DNA of 64,000 bases from the NCBI GenBank assembly GCA_033765145.1, contig JANRIH010000021.1, forward strand, positions 1-64,000, read 5' to 3'. The translations under genes and the position numbers were made by a program. This document shows, in pieces, positions 26,105-34,603 of the stretch. Source of the stretch: JAGVSR01 sp033765145 (lineage in GTDB: Bacteria > Pseudomonadota > Alphaproteobacteria > Rhizobiales > Hyphomicrobiaceae). Each line of letters starts with the position of its first letter. Position 1 is the stretch's first letter. The notes beneath the pieces are model-generated. The model made no database searches. It was not told where the DNA came from and worked only from the letters and a program-made list of their open reading frames with translations.

Positions 26105-26181
26105 GCCGCCTTAGCTCAGCTGGTTAGAGCGCTAGATTGTGGATCTAGAGGTCCCCCGTTCGAGCCGGGGAGGCGGTACCA
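26105..26181 (+). tRNA. tRNA-His (anticodon GTG)
   Basis: A 77-nt cloverleaf with encoded CCA. The anticodon loop TTGTGGA gives GTG. The acceptor GCCGCCT pairs with AGGCGGT, leaving A at position 73. The base before G1 is T, so the usual G-1 is absent. This G-1-less, A73 tRNA-His is a known peculiarity of alphaproteobacteria and supports the taxonomic placement. Confidence 0.95.
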
Positions 26182-26655
26182 ATCGAGCCAGCCCGATGTG
26201 GGAACTTTCGGACGACGCGCGGCCGTCGTTGCGACAGACAGCGCGCGCGGCCACGTTGCATATCCGCGAACCATGGCGTGTTGGCGTCGGGCAGCGACGA
26301 CTGAGCGGTCCGACACCGTCTTCGCCTGAGGATCGTGCACGCCGGCAATAGCTCGAAGCGGCCGGCCCAGACCCGTACGCCCGAACCAATTCGAGAGATG
26401 CGTGCCCGACGCTGCCCCTCGGCTCTGCCGTGGCCCACGGATTGAACGGAGGCAAGCCGTCCGGACGAAGTCTGTTCGTGGACGTGATTTTTGCGCCGAC
26501 ATCGGCAATCTTACCCGCGCGGGTGCCTCGTCCGTCAGCAGTTAACGGAGACAGTACGGACTGAGGTCCGATCGGTCCAACTATCGTTGGACCTTGGCCG
26601 GCTTTTGCCCATAGTCCAACTAAGGCTTTTCAGCGCGATATTTTGAGGACGTGCC
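26182..26655. other. Gene-poor region with clustered inverted repeats
   Basis: No gene is recognised in these 474 bases downstream of tRNA-His. The right half contains two adjacent inverted repeats and a lone half-site (described separately), suggesting a control region for the reading frames to the right. Confidence 0.45.
26557..26620. repeat. Paired inverted repeats with a third half-site, possible operator
   Basis: CGGAC-TGAG-GTCCG occupies 26557-26570, and GGTCCAAC-TATC-GTTGGACC occupies 26574-26593. Both have perfect arms and a 4-base centre, and the two centres are 20 bases apart, about two helical turns. GTCCAAC recurs alone at 26614-26620. The group lies 36 bases upstream of the truncated HTH frame and about 260 bases upstream of the RTX gene. 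Alternatively the arms could form RNA hairpins, but no T-run follows. Confidence 0.4.
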
Positions 26656-26784
26656 ATGCCCGCCGCCGTCAAGGTCAACGCCGTCCTCGCACATTCCGCC
26701 GTCCCCCGTCTGCCGCGCCGGATTGAACGGTTCTTAACCGTGAACGAAGTGGCGCGGCTTCTGCATCCATACGATGGCGGATAA
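26656..26784 (+). pseudogene. Truncated excisionase-type helix-turn-helix reading frame
   Basis: The 42-codon frame ends in RRIERFLTVNEVARLLHPY, which matches the start of MerR/excisionase-type HTH domains (FLTVNEVARLL). A stop then removes the recognition helix and the rest of the domain. It is most likely a remnant of an excisionase or small DNA-binding gene from a mobile element. It could also be a short real peptide. Confidence 0.35.
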
Positions 26785-26881
26785 TTTGCGCGAAGCATCC
26801 GGCGTCCCTTCGAATATGGGCTGCTAGCGCCACTTCACACCCCAAATCGTCCTTCCAATCGCATCCTGAGCAGAGGTTCGC

Positions 26882-28636
26882 ATGGCTACCATCACGACCG
26901 GCACGGTCATCAACAACCCCTCCACCGCCGCGCTAGCTTTGTCCACGGGCCAACAAGTGACGGTGGAGGTTGCCGCCCATGCGCTGTCGGGGTCCACGTT
27001 TGCAGCGCTTGATCTCACAGGCTCAGGGACACAGAATTACGCTGTCACCGTCGCAGGCTCGGTCGCCGGATACGGTGCGGCCACAACAGGCATCGTGTTT
27101 GCTGCCGGGTCCGGCGTTCATCGAATCGTCGTTGAGTCGACCGGGCATGTATTCGGCCGGGACGCAGCAATCATCGGCAATAACGGGAATCGTATCGAGT
27201 CGCTCACCAACTTTGGATCGATATCGACGGATGGAACGAACCGCCCGGCCATCGACCTGTTTGGTGCGGGAGGTACTGTTCTCGACAATCGCGGCACGAT
27301 CGCCAGCGCAGTGTCGAGCGGCGTCCGGTTTACATCAGGTTCGCTGGATTCGAACTTCATCAACAACGTCGGCATCATCTCCGCCGTGGCGTCCGGTAAA
27401 TTTGCCATTGAAGCGGACACGGTCTTCAGCTCGCTCGAAACCGTCGAGAACACCGGCAGCATCATCGGCGACACCAGTTTGGGCGCCGGCAGTGACAGCC
27501 TGACGAACAGTGGCACGATCAACGGCAATGTCCTCATGGGGATCGGTATCGACGTCGTCGACAACCGGGAGGGGTTGATCACCGGGCTCGTCGATCTGGG
27601 TGACGGTGCCGACAACTATCTCGGGTCGGAACGCGCCTTCAGCAATGTCGACAACGTCGTCGGAGGATCGGGCAACGACACGTTGTCCGGCGGCGCGGGC
27701 GCCGACAATCTCAGCGGCGGCGCTGATCATGATGTTCTGACAGGCGGCGCGGGCAGCGACTTCTTGATCGGCGGCACCGGCTTCGACACATATATCGTGG
27801 AGAGCCAGGGCGACACGATCATCGAAAATGAGGGCGATGCATTCGACATGGTCCGTTCGGTCGTGAGCTTCACGCTGGCGGCCGATGACAGCATCGAGTT
27901 CATGAGCACCACGAACGACGCCGGCACGGCCGCCATCAACCTCACGGGCAATGCGTTCAAGCAGACCATCACCGGCAACGCGGGCAACAACGTCCTCGAC
28001 GCAGGCGACGACACATTCAACGACGGCTTGATCGGCCTCCAAGGCAACGATACGTTCATCGTTCGCTCGTCGAATGACGCCGTTGTCGAGGTTGCCGGAC
28101 AAGGCACACTCGACACGGTGCGGGCGGCCGTCAGTTATACGTTGGGCGTTCCTGCGCACGTCGAGGTCTTGCAGACGATCAACGCGACCGCGACCACCGC
28201 CATCAACCTGACCGGCAACGCGATGGCCCAGTCGGTCACGGGCAACGCCGGTGTGAACGTCCTGAACGGCGGCCTCGCCAATGACAGGCTGACGGGCGGG
28301 TTCGGCAACGACGCCTTCGTCTTCAACACCGCGCTCAATACCGCAACGAACAACGATGCCATCACCGATTTCAGCCCATCGGCCTCGGGCAACAACGACA
28401 CGATCAGGTTGGAGAATGCGATCTTCACGCAGCTCGTGGGCACTGGCGTGCTCTCGGCCTCGCAGTTCGTGGTCGGCACGGCCGCCCGCGATCTCGACGA
28501 CCGCATCATCTATAACCGGGACACCGGCGCGCTCATCTACGACAGCAATGGCAGGGCAGCCGGCGGCGCGGTGCAGTTCGCGACGCTTCAAAACAAGCCC
28601 ACGAATGTCACCAATCTCGACTTCTTCATAACCTGA
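26882..28636 (+). CDS. RTX-type calcium-binding secreted protein
   Basis: The 584-residue acidic, Gly/Asn/Asp-rich protein has an N-terminal beta-repeat part (about residues 1-250, many NxGxI turns as in NTGSIIGDT and NSGTINGNV). Haemolysin-type nonapeptide repeats follow near residues 260-300 (GGSGNDTLSGGAGADNLSGG and on), with two further GNAGNNVLDAG/GNAGVNVLNGG blocks. The C-terminus (IIYNRDTGALIYDSNG, then LDFFIT) is typical of type I secretion substrates. There is no signal peptide, as expected. No type I secretion genes are in the window. Confidence 0.88.
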   Translation: MATITTGTVINNPSTAALALSTGQQVTVEVAAHALSGSTFAALDLTGSGTQNYAVTVAGSVAGYGAATTGIVFAAGSGVHRIVVESTGHVFGRDAAIIGNNGNRIESLTNFGSISTDGTNRPAIDLFGAGGTVLDNRGTIASAVSSGVRFTSGSLDSNFINNVGIISAVASGKFAIEADTVFSSLETVENTGSIIGDTSLGAGSDSLTNSGTINGNVLMGIGIDVVDNREGLITGLVDLGDGADNYLGSERAFSNVDNVVGGSGNDTLSGGAGADNLSGGADHDVLTGGAGSDFLIGGTGFDTYIVESQGDTIIENEGDAFDMVRSVVSFTLAADDSIEFMSTTNDAGTAAINLTGNAFKQTITGNAGNNVLDAGDDTFNDGLIGLQGNDTFIVRSSNDAVVEVAGQGTLDTVRAAVSYTLGVPAHVEVLQTINATATTAINLTGNAMAQSVTGNAGVNVLNGGLANDRLTGGFGNDAFVFNTALNTATNNDAITDFSPSASGNNDTIRLENAIFTQLVGTGVLSASQFVVGTAARDLDDRIIYNRDTGALIYDSNGRAAGGAVQFATLQNKPTNVTNLDFFIT

Positions 28637-28676
28637 CGGCTCTGCCGCAGCCGGACGGTAACTCCCACAAAACACC

Positions 28677-28706
28677 GAGGGCGCTACCGTTGCCGGCTGC
28701 GCCCTC
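28677..28706 (-). terminator. Possible terminator for infC
   Basis: GAGGGCG at 28677-28683 and CGCCCTC at 28700-28706 form perfect 7-bp arms. Read on the minus strand, downstream of infC, the stem is followed by GGTGTTTT. The T-run is short and offset, so confidence is limited. The same stem could act for the RTX gene on the other strand. Confidence 0.35.
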
Positions 28707-28773
28707 GCGGTTACTCGGGAGATCCCCCGGGCCATGGGCGCGGCACGCGCGCCCCCCGGGCGAGAGCCGGCGC

Positions 28774-29316
28774 CTATTTCGGCGCCAGGATCATGATCAT
28801 CTGATTGCGGCCTTCGAACCGCGGCTCGCTTTCCACTTTCGCGATGCCGTCGATGTCGGCCTTGACCCGGCGCAAGACATCCATGCCGAGGTCCTGGTGC
28901 GCCATCTCGCGTCCGCGGAAGCGGAGCGTGATCTTCACCTTGTCGCCTTCCTCGAAGAATCGTCTGATGGCGCGCATTTTCACGTCGTAATCGTGATCGT
29001 CGATGCCCGGACGCATCTTGATCTCTTTGATCTCGACGATTTTCTGGTTTTTCCGCGCTTCGGCGGCGCGCTTCTGTTCCTGGTACTTGAACTTGCCGAA
29101 ATCCAGGATCTTGCAGACGGGTGGCTCTGCGTCGGGCGAAATCTCGACGAGGTCGAGACCTGCGTCGGTCGCGCGCTGAATCGCATCGAATTTCGAAACG
29201 ACACCGACGTTCTGACCGTTCTCGTCGATGAGCCGGACCTCTCGGGCCCGGATGGCGTCGTTGATACGGGGGCCCGTTGGCTCGCGCTTGGGCTCGGGGC
29301 GCATGGGTTTGCGGAT
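28774..29316 (-). CDS. infC: Translation initiation factor IF-3, ATC start
   Basis: IF-3 binds the 30S subunit and proofreads initiation. The protein contains the N-domain (RINDAIRAREVRLIDENGQ), the linker with KILDFGKFKYQEQKR, and the C-domain ending MIMILAPK. I place the start at ATC 29316-29314, because AGGAG lies eight bases upstream. The first ATG (29304) is 20 bases from it, and the four codons before it (I-R-K-P) match the usual N-terminus of alphaproteobacterial IF-3. Rare AUU/AUC/AUA starts are known for infC, where they give autoregulation. This start gives 180 residues. Confidence 0.9.
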   Translation of the reverse strand: MRKPMRPEPKREPTGPRINDAIRAREVRLIDENGQNVGVVSKFDAIQRATDAGLDLVEISPDAEPPVCKILDFGKFKYQEQKRAAEARKNQKIVEIKEIKMRPGIDDHDYDVKMRAIRRFFEEGDKVKITLRFRGREMAHQDLGMDVLRRVKADIDGIAKVESEPRFEGRNQMIMILAPK

Positions 29317-29444
29317 GGCTCAGTCTCCTGTCGCTGTTGCGGATGTCTTACGGTGTAGTTCAAACGCACTACGAGGAGCCGGTGGCCGGCTGGCCCCGTT
29401 CCCTTGGCGTCATGCCCGGAAAATCTGAGAGTTGGCGGGCGAAG

Positions 29445-30752
29445 TCAAGCGAGGCCGGGTCCGGGCGGCCGGGTAACCAACCTGGACTGTGGATCGGCGG
29501 CCACGTATGAGGCCGCAAGGTCGCTTCCAAGCAGTCGATCATAGACCTCGAGGGTTCGGGTTCTCATGGCCTCCAGCGTGAAGTCCTGAAGGACATTGGC
29601 GCGCCCGCGGGTGCCCATCGCCGAACGGTCGGCCGGCGCCAGGGCGAGTGCCGCGCCGATCGCCTCGGCCAAGGGACCGGGGTCGCCCGGCGCCACGAGC
29701 CAGCCGGACCGGGCATCCTCTGGCGTTGCGATGACCGTCTCGGCTGGCGCCCCGTGCGCGGTCGCGATCACCGGGCATCCCATGGCCTGCGCCTCGATCG
29801 CGGTGCGCCCGAAGGCTTCCGGCTCCACCGATGCCACGACCGCGACGTCGGCGATCGCCATGGCAGCCGCCATGTCCGCGACATGCCCTGGGAGACGCAC
29901 GACGTCGCCGAGCCCCGCCGCCTCGACGAGGCGCTCGAGTTCAGACCGATAGGCGTCGCGTCCCTGTTCGCTGCCGGCCAGGACGACGACGAACGGCGTC
30001 GCGGGCATCGTCGCGCAAAGGCGTCGTGCGGCCTCGATCACGACGCTCTGGCCCTTCCATTTCGAGAGCCGCGCCGCGTGGAGGACGATGGGCAGATCGG
30101 GCGGCAGGCCCCACGCTCGTCGCAGGGCGACTTTGCGGTCGGCGGAAACGGCGGCGGGATCGAAGACGGCTGTGTCGACGCCGCGATGGATGATCACCAG
30201 CCGGTTCTCGGGAAGCTGATAGCGCGTGCGGATGATCTCAGCCGTATATCCCGAGTTGGCGATCACGACATCGCCCTCTGCCATGACGCGGTTGTACGCT
30301 TTCTTGAGCGCAGAGTTCTCCTTGTAAATTCCGTGGTACGTCGTGACGAACGGCACACCCGCGGCGCGCGCGGCCGATCGGGCGCTCCAGGCCGGTGCGC
30401 GGCTCCTGGCGTGCACGAGATCGACGCCCTCTTCGGCGATCATGCGCCGGATACGCCGCGCGTTGAGCGCCAGCCGGAACGGGTTCTTGGTCTTGGCGGG
30501 AAACGGAACAAGTTCGCCGCCCGCCGCTTCGAGCCGTGCCACCAGTTGCCCGCCTTCCGACAGGACGATCGCGCGCCCCCCAGCTCTCACGATTGCGCCG
30601 GCGATCTCGATCGTCGAAAGCTCCGCCCCGCCTGTTTCAAGCTCGGGGATGATCTGCAATATCGTGGGTCGGGTTGGTCGGGTATCACGCGACACGGTCA
30701 AGGCCTTTCCGGCAGTCCGCCGCGGAACAGTCGTCTCGAATGAGGCACTCAT
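29445..30752 (-). CDS. Glycosyltransferase family 4 protein
   Basis: This GT-B glycosyltransferase probably adds a sugar to a cell-surface polysaccharide or lipopolysaccharide. Motifs are IIPELETGGAELSTIEIAGA at the N-terminus, GVDTAVFDP, ARLSKWKGQSVVIEAARRL (nucleotide-sugar domain start) and the E-x7-E element in EPEAFGRTAIEAQAMGCPV. The ATG at 30752 gives 435 residues. It is only three bases from the divergent hydrolase start, so a downstream GTG (30695) may be the true start. Confidence 0.88.
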   Translation of the reverse strand: MSASFETTVPRRTAGKALTVSRDTRPTRPTILQIIPELETGGAELSTIEIAGAIVRAGGRAIVLSEGGQLVARLEAAGGELVPFPAKTKNPFRLALNARRIRRMIAEEGVDLVHARSRAPAWSARSAARAAGVPFVTTYHGIYKENSALKKAYNRVMAEGDVVIANSGYTAEIIRTRYQLPENRLVIIHRGVDTAVFDPAAVSADRKVALRRAWGLPPDLPIVLHAARLSKWKGQSVVIEAARRLCATMPATPFVVVLAGSEQGRDAYRSELERLVEAAGLGDVVRLPGHVADMAAAMAIADVAVVASVEPEAFGRTAIEAQAMGCPVIATAHGAPAETVIATPEDARSGWLVAPGDPGPLAEAIGAALALAPADRSAMGTRGRANVLQDFTLEAMRTRTLEVYDRLLGSDLAASYVAADPQSRLVTRPPGPGLA

Positions 30753-30755
30753 AGA

Positions 30756-31547
30756 ATGTCGCCATCGGAACCGCAATTTTTGACTGTCGGCACGGGGAAA
30801 TCTGCCCGCCGCATCGCCTGTCTCAAGTCAGGTTCGGCCACCGGTGCCGCACCAGGATATTTCTGGCTGTCGGGTTTCAAGTCCGACATGGCGAGCACCA
30901 AAGCCTCGGCCTTGGCCGCGCGCGCTGAGGCCGTCGGCGTGCCATGCGTCCGGTTCGACTATTCGGGACACGGCCTGTCGGGCGGACGGTTCGAAGAGGG
31001 GACCATCGGCCGCTGGCTTGAAGAGGCGCTGGAGGTTTTCCGTGCCGTCAGCGAGGGACCCCAGATCATCGTCGGTTCGAGCATGGGCGGCCATATCGCG
31101 CTGCTTCTGCTGCGCACCCTCGTCGAAACCGACCCAGAGAACGCCGCGCGCGTCAGGGCGCTCGTGCTCATCGCCCCGGCCTGGGACATGACCGAGGAAC
31201 TCATGTGGAACGCCTTCGACGAGCGGCAGAAGAACGCGCTGGTCGAGCAGGGTGTCGTCTACCGGCCCTCGGACTACGGCGAGCCCTACGCGCTGACGCG
31301 CACGTTGATCGAGGAGGGGCGCCAGCATCTGATCGCAACCCGGCCGTTCGATCCGGGCCGCCCGGTCCTCGTTCTTCAGGGAGGGATGGACCGCGACGTT
31401 CCTGCGGACCACGTCCGGCGCCTGCCTGCGCTGCTGCCGGGCGGACATGTGTCGATCACCGAAATCCCCGACGGCGAGCATCGGCTTTCGCGGCCCGGCG
31501 ATCTCGCCGAACTGTTCCGCCTCATCGACCGCGCGGCATCGAGCTGA
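30756..31547 (+). CDS. Alpha/beta hydrolase
   Basis: The 263-residue cytoplasmic hydrolase has the nucleophile elbow GSSMGGH (Ser), DYSGHGLSGG near the oxyanion region, LQGGMDRDVP (Asp) and DGEHRLSRPGD (His). Together these form a complete catalytic triad. It resembles the acyl-ester/carboxyl-esterase group widespread in alphaproteobacteria. The start codon lies three bases from that of the divergent glycosyltransferase, so promoters must overlap coding sequence. Confidence 0.88.
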   Translation: MSPSEPQFLTVGTGKSARRIACLKSGSATGAAPGYFWLSGFKSDMASTKASALAARAEAVGVPCVRFDYSGHGLSGGRFEEGTIGRWLEEALEVFRAVSEGPQIIVGSSMGGHIALLLLRTLVETDPENAARVRALVLIAPAWDMTEELMWNAFDERQKNALVEQGVVYRPSDYGEPYALTRTLIEEGRQHLIATRPFDPGRPVLVLQGGMDRDVPADHVRRLPALLPGGHVSITEIPDGEHRLSRPGDLAELFRLIDRAASS

Positions 31548-31559
31548 GACGCGTCGGTC

Positions 31560-32390
31560 TCACTTCATCGCATCGGGCGTGGGAGCGGAGTTGGCATCGT
31601 GATGGGCCCCGGCAGGAAGACCACCGACGAGCGCCGCCATGAGTGCGCCCGGACCCGCCTCGCGCGCGACGGCTTCGGGAACGATCCACGCGCGCCACGA
31701 TGCGCCCGTCAATCCGGCTGAGCAATGCAGCTCTCCACCCCCCGCCCGGCACGATCGATCGGGCGTGGCCGTGACGGCGCGATCAGGGTCGGGTCGCCCC
31801 GCCTTGAGATCGACCGGCAAAATGCGTGCTCCGGACGGCGAGAACGCAACGCCACGAAACACGCAGACGGATACGCCTTCGCAGGCGCGCGCCCTTGGCC
31901 CCGCCGCCTTCTTTGCCGTAAGTCGTCGGGCGGGATTTTGCGTCCCCGCGCTCGCCAAGCATTCGCCGTCGACGCAAAGGATCGGGTCGGCGCGGCCCGA
32001 CGGTCCGGGCGTCATCACGAGCAGGATCGTCACGATCGTCGGGTCGCTATTGATCGGCGCATCTGGTCCGCCGAGGGAATAGCGCGGAGCGAACGAGGAG
32101 GTTTCGGCTGGACGCGATGTCCCGTGATCGTCCTGTTTGTAGTCCGGTGATTGTGCCGCGGAATTGGCTGCTTCTTTGGCGGCCCGCATCGCATCGAGGA
32201 GCGCGCGGGCATCGTCCCCGTCGAGCCAGGGCTCGGCGCGCGTCTCCGACGTGCCGGACGGCGCAGCATCGCGCGCGAAGCGTTCCGCGAGTTCGTGCGC
32301 CGTCGTGTCACCGGCCTCGACCGAAGCGAACGTCGAAGCAGCGAAAAATACGATGAGCCACGCGCGCGCGCGGATGAACGACGCAGACAT
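31560..32390 (-). CDS. Hypothetical exported protein
   Basis: The start MSASFIRARAW gives 276 residues with a signal peptide (WLIVFFAASTFASVEA). The mature part is hydrophilic, rich in Ala, Pro and Asp. It has several cysteines in pairs (PILCVDGECLASAG, CEGVSVCVFRG, CRAGGGELHCSAG), which suggests disulfides in the periplasm. I do not recognise a family. It ends 12 bases from the convergent hydrolase gene. Confidence 0.65.
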   Translation of the reverse strand: MSASFIRARAWLIVFFAASTFASVEAGDTTAHELAERFARDAAPSGTSETRAEPWLDGDDARALLDAMRAAKEAANSAAQSPDYKQDDHGTSRPAETSSFAPRYSLGGPDAPINSDPTIVTILLVMTPGPSGRADPILCVDGECLASAGTQNPARRLTAKKAAGPRARACEGVSVCVFRGVAFSPSGARILPVDLKAGRPDPDRAVTATPDRSCRAGGGELHCSAGLTGASWRAWIVPEAVAREAGPGALMAALVGGLPAGAHHDANSAPTPDAMK

Positions 32391-32481
32391 CTGTTCGAAA
32401 AAATCCCGTGTGATCCCAACCCACCTTTCGTCGGGGACGATGGCGAGAACATGGACCAATCGTGATCATTTGCTCAGCTGG

Positions 32482-33348
32482 TTAGCGGCGTTCGGCAGCG
32501 ATGGCCGCGAGGCCCTCGCGATAGGTCGGATAGAGGAGGGACAAGCCGAGCGCTTCCTTGATGCGCGCGTTCCGGACCCGCTTGTTCTCGGCGTAAAAGC
32601 TGAGACCCATCGCCGAAAGGCCCGCGTTCTCGATTGCCACGTCCGGTGGAACTGGTACGCCCAGCAACCCGGCCGCGTAGGCGACGACATCCTGCGGCGG
32701 CGCGGGTTCGTCGTCCGTCACGTTGAAAATGGCATGTGAAGGCGGGGCATCCACCGCAGCGCGCAAGAGGTGCGCGATGTCAGCGACATGAATGCGGTTG
32801 AAGACCTGCCCGGACTTCACGATGCACCGCGCTGTTCCATCCTCGAGATTGTCGATGGCGCTTCGTCCGGGCCCATAGATGCCTGCGAGGCGAAAGACTT
32901 CGACGCGGCGTCCAGTCCGTTCCGCGAATGCGAACCAAGCCTGCTCGGCGTCGAGCCGGCGGCGCGAGCGGTCCGATGTCGGCGCGGGTTCAGTGCACTC
33001 GTCGCACCACTCTCCGTTCCGGTCGCCGTAGACGCCGATCGTCGAGAGATACCCGATCCAGGTGATGTGCTCGCCGGCAAGATCGCTTGCATGGTGGGTG
33101 AGGACAGGATCACCGCCATCGCCGGGCGGCACCGACACAACGACGTGTGTCGCCGTCGCGAGCGCCGACGACACGGAGGCGGACGGCGCGCGACCATCGA
33201 AGACGTGCGCGTCGTAGCCAAGATCGGCGATCCGTCCGGCGCCCTCGGCCGTCGTGGCGGTTCCGCTGACGTTCCACCCATCACGCGCGAGCAGTGCCGC
33301 GAGCGCCCGCGCGCTATAGCCAAGTCCGAATGCGAAAAGATGCGTCAC
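32482..33348 (-). CDS. NAD(P)-dependent epimerase/SDR protein (YeeZ-like)
   Basis: The GTG at 33348 overlaps the queG stop (GTGA) and gives 288 residues beginning VTHLFAFGLGYSARALA, a Rossmann-type start. Other features are VVVSVPPGDGGDPVL, WIGYLSTIGVYGDRNGEW, FRLAGIYGPGRSAIDN and FNRIHVADIAHLLRAA. These fit the extended SDR group of E. coli YeeZ. The substrate is unknown. Coupling to queG is the same arrangement as in related bacteria. Confidence 0.85.
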   Translation of the reverse strand: MTHLFAFGLGYSARALAALLARDGWNVSGTATTAEGAGRIADLGYDAHVFDGRAPSASVSSALATATHVVVSVPPGDGGDPVLTHHASDLAGEHITWIGYLSTIGVYGDRNGEWCDECTEPAPTSDRSRRRLDAEQAWFAFAERTGRRVEVFRLAGIYGPGRSAIDNLEDGTARCIVKSGQVFNRIHVADIAHLLRAAVDAPPSHAIFNVTDDEPAPPQDVVAYAAGLLGVPVPPDVAIENAGLSAMGLSFYAENKRVRNARIKEALGLSLLYPTYREGLAAIAAERR

Positions 33349-34505
33349 GGTTCGTTCCATTGTTGCCATTCGGCTCTGACATCGGGGTCGATTTCGCTTG
33401 TGGCGAACGATGCCTTTCGTTGTGCGATGAATTCGTCATCCGCAATCCTCAAGAGCGCCCAGACGGCCATCGCCCGCACGAGCGGTGACGGGTCTGAGAG
33501 GCGTGCGTCGACAAGGGGCAGAAGGGCAGCGTCACTGGAATTCCCAGCCGCAATGAGCGCGTTCCTGACGACGCGATCGCGACCCGTCCGTTTGACCGGG
33601 CTCCCCGCGAAACGCGTGCGGAACGTCGCGTCGTCGAGTTCGATCAATTCGGCCAGCGCCGGTCCGTCCATCGCTGCTCGACGCGCAAGGCCGCTGTCGG
33701 AGGACGCGCGTGCAAACTTGTTCCACGGGCACACGGCCAGACAGTCGTCACATCCGAAAACGCGGTTTCCGATTGGTTTTCGAAAGGCCCGCGGAATGTG
33801 GCCTTTGTGCTCGATCGTGAGGTACGCGATGCAGCGCCGTGCGTCGAGCTGGTAGGGCGCCGGAAAGGCATCCGTCGGGCAGATGTCGAGGCACTTTCGG
33901 CAACGTCCGCAGTGATCGGCCTCCGCAGCATCGGGCTCGAGCATGGCCGTCGTCAGGATCGCACCGAGAAAAAGCCATGACCCGTGCTCACGCGACACGA
34001 GGTTCGTGTGCTTCCCCTGCCAGCCGACACCCGCCTTGGCGGCGAGCGGCTTCTCCATGAGCGGCGCGGTATCGACGAAGACCTTGACCTCGTGCCCGGT
34101 GGCGCTCGCCAGCGTTCGCGCCAGTTGCTTCAGTCTCGGCTTCAGGACGTCGTGATAATCCTTGCGCTGGGCGTAGACCGAGATCGCGGCGCGGTCGTGG
34201 TGGTGAAGGATGTCGAGTGGGTTTGCATCGGGCGCGTAGGACAGCCCGGCGACGATGGCACTCCGCGCGTCGGACCAGAGCGCGGTCGGGCTACGCCGCC
34301 GATCGGACGTCTCGGCCATCCAAGCCATATCGCCATGCCGGCCGTCGTCGAGGAAGTGCAAGAGTCGCCGGTCCTGCTCAGGGTCGTCCGCCAGGCGCAC
34401 GATCCGCACGGGATCGAGACCGAGCTGCGCGCCGTCGCCCTTGATGCGCCGCTCGAGAGAGAGCGGTGAGCCGGCAGACGCTGCAGATATTGTGTTTCGG
34501 GACAT
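33345..34505 (-). CDS. queG: Epoxyqueuosine reductase QueG
   Basis: QueG reduces epoxyqueuosine to queuosine in tRNA using cobalamin and two 4Fe-4S clusters. The start MSRNTISAAS gives 386 residues. Visible are the cobalamin domain (YHDVLKPRLKQLA, FVDTAPLMEKPLAAKAGVGW), cluster motifs CGRCRKCLDICPTDA and CDDCLAVCPWNK, and a C-terminal HEAT-like segment (VRNALIAAGNS, PLVDARLSDPSPLVRAMA). The frame continues upstream but is unconserved. Confidence 0.95.
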   Translation of the reverse strand: MSRNTISAASAGSPLSLERRIKGDGAQLGLDPVRIVRLADDPEQDRRLLHFLDDGRHGDMAWMAETSDRRRSPTALWSDARSAIVAGLSYAPDANPLDILHHHDRAAISVYAQRKDYHDVLKPRLKQLARTLASATGHEVKVFVDTAPLMEKPLAAKAGVGWQGKHTNLVSREHGSWLFLGAILTTAMLEPDAAEADHCGRCRKCLDICPTDAFPAPYQLDARRCIAYLTIEHKGHIPRAFRKPIGNRVFGCDDCLAVCPWNKFARASSDSGLARRAAMDGPALAELIELDDATFRTRFAGSPVKRTGRDRVVRNALIAAGNSSDAALLPLVDARLSDPSPLVRAMAVWALLRIADDEFIAQRKASFATSEIDPDVRAEWQQWNEP

Positions 34506-34603
34506 GGGCTGTTGGAACTTGGCGCAGAGGAAGTTCACACGAGACGCGCGCGGGGCCAAGCCCGCCGTTGCCACGAGGTCTCGAAGCGCGACCCGTGGGA
34601 TGT

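Noticed and set aside
27335..28735. 466-codon minus-strand open frame
   Set aside because: It is antisense to the RTX gene and low-complexity, with no recognisable domain.
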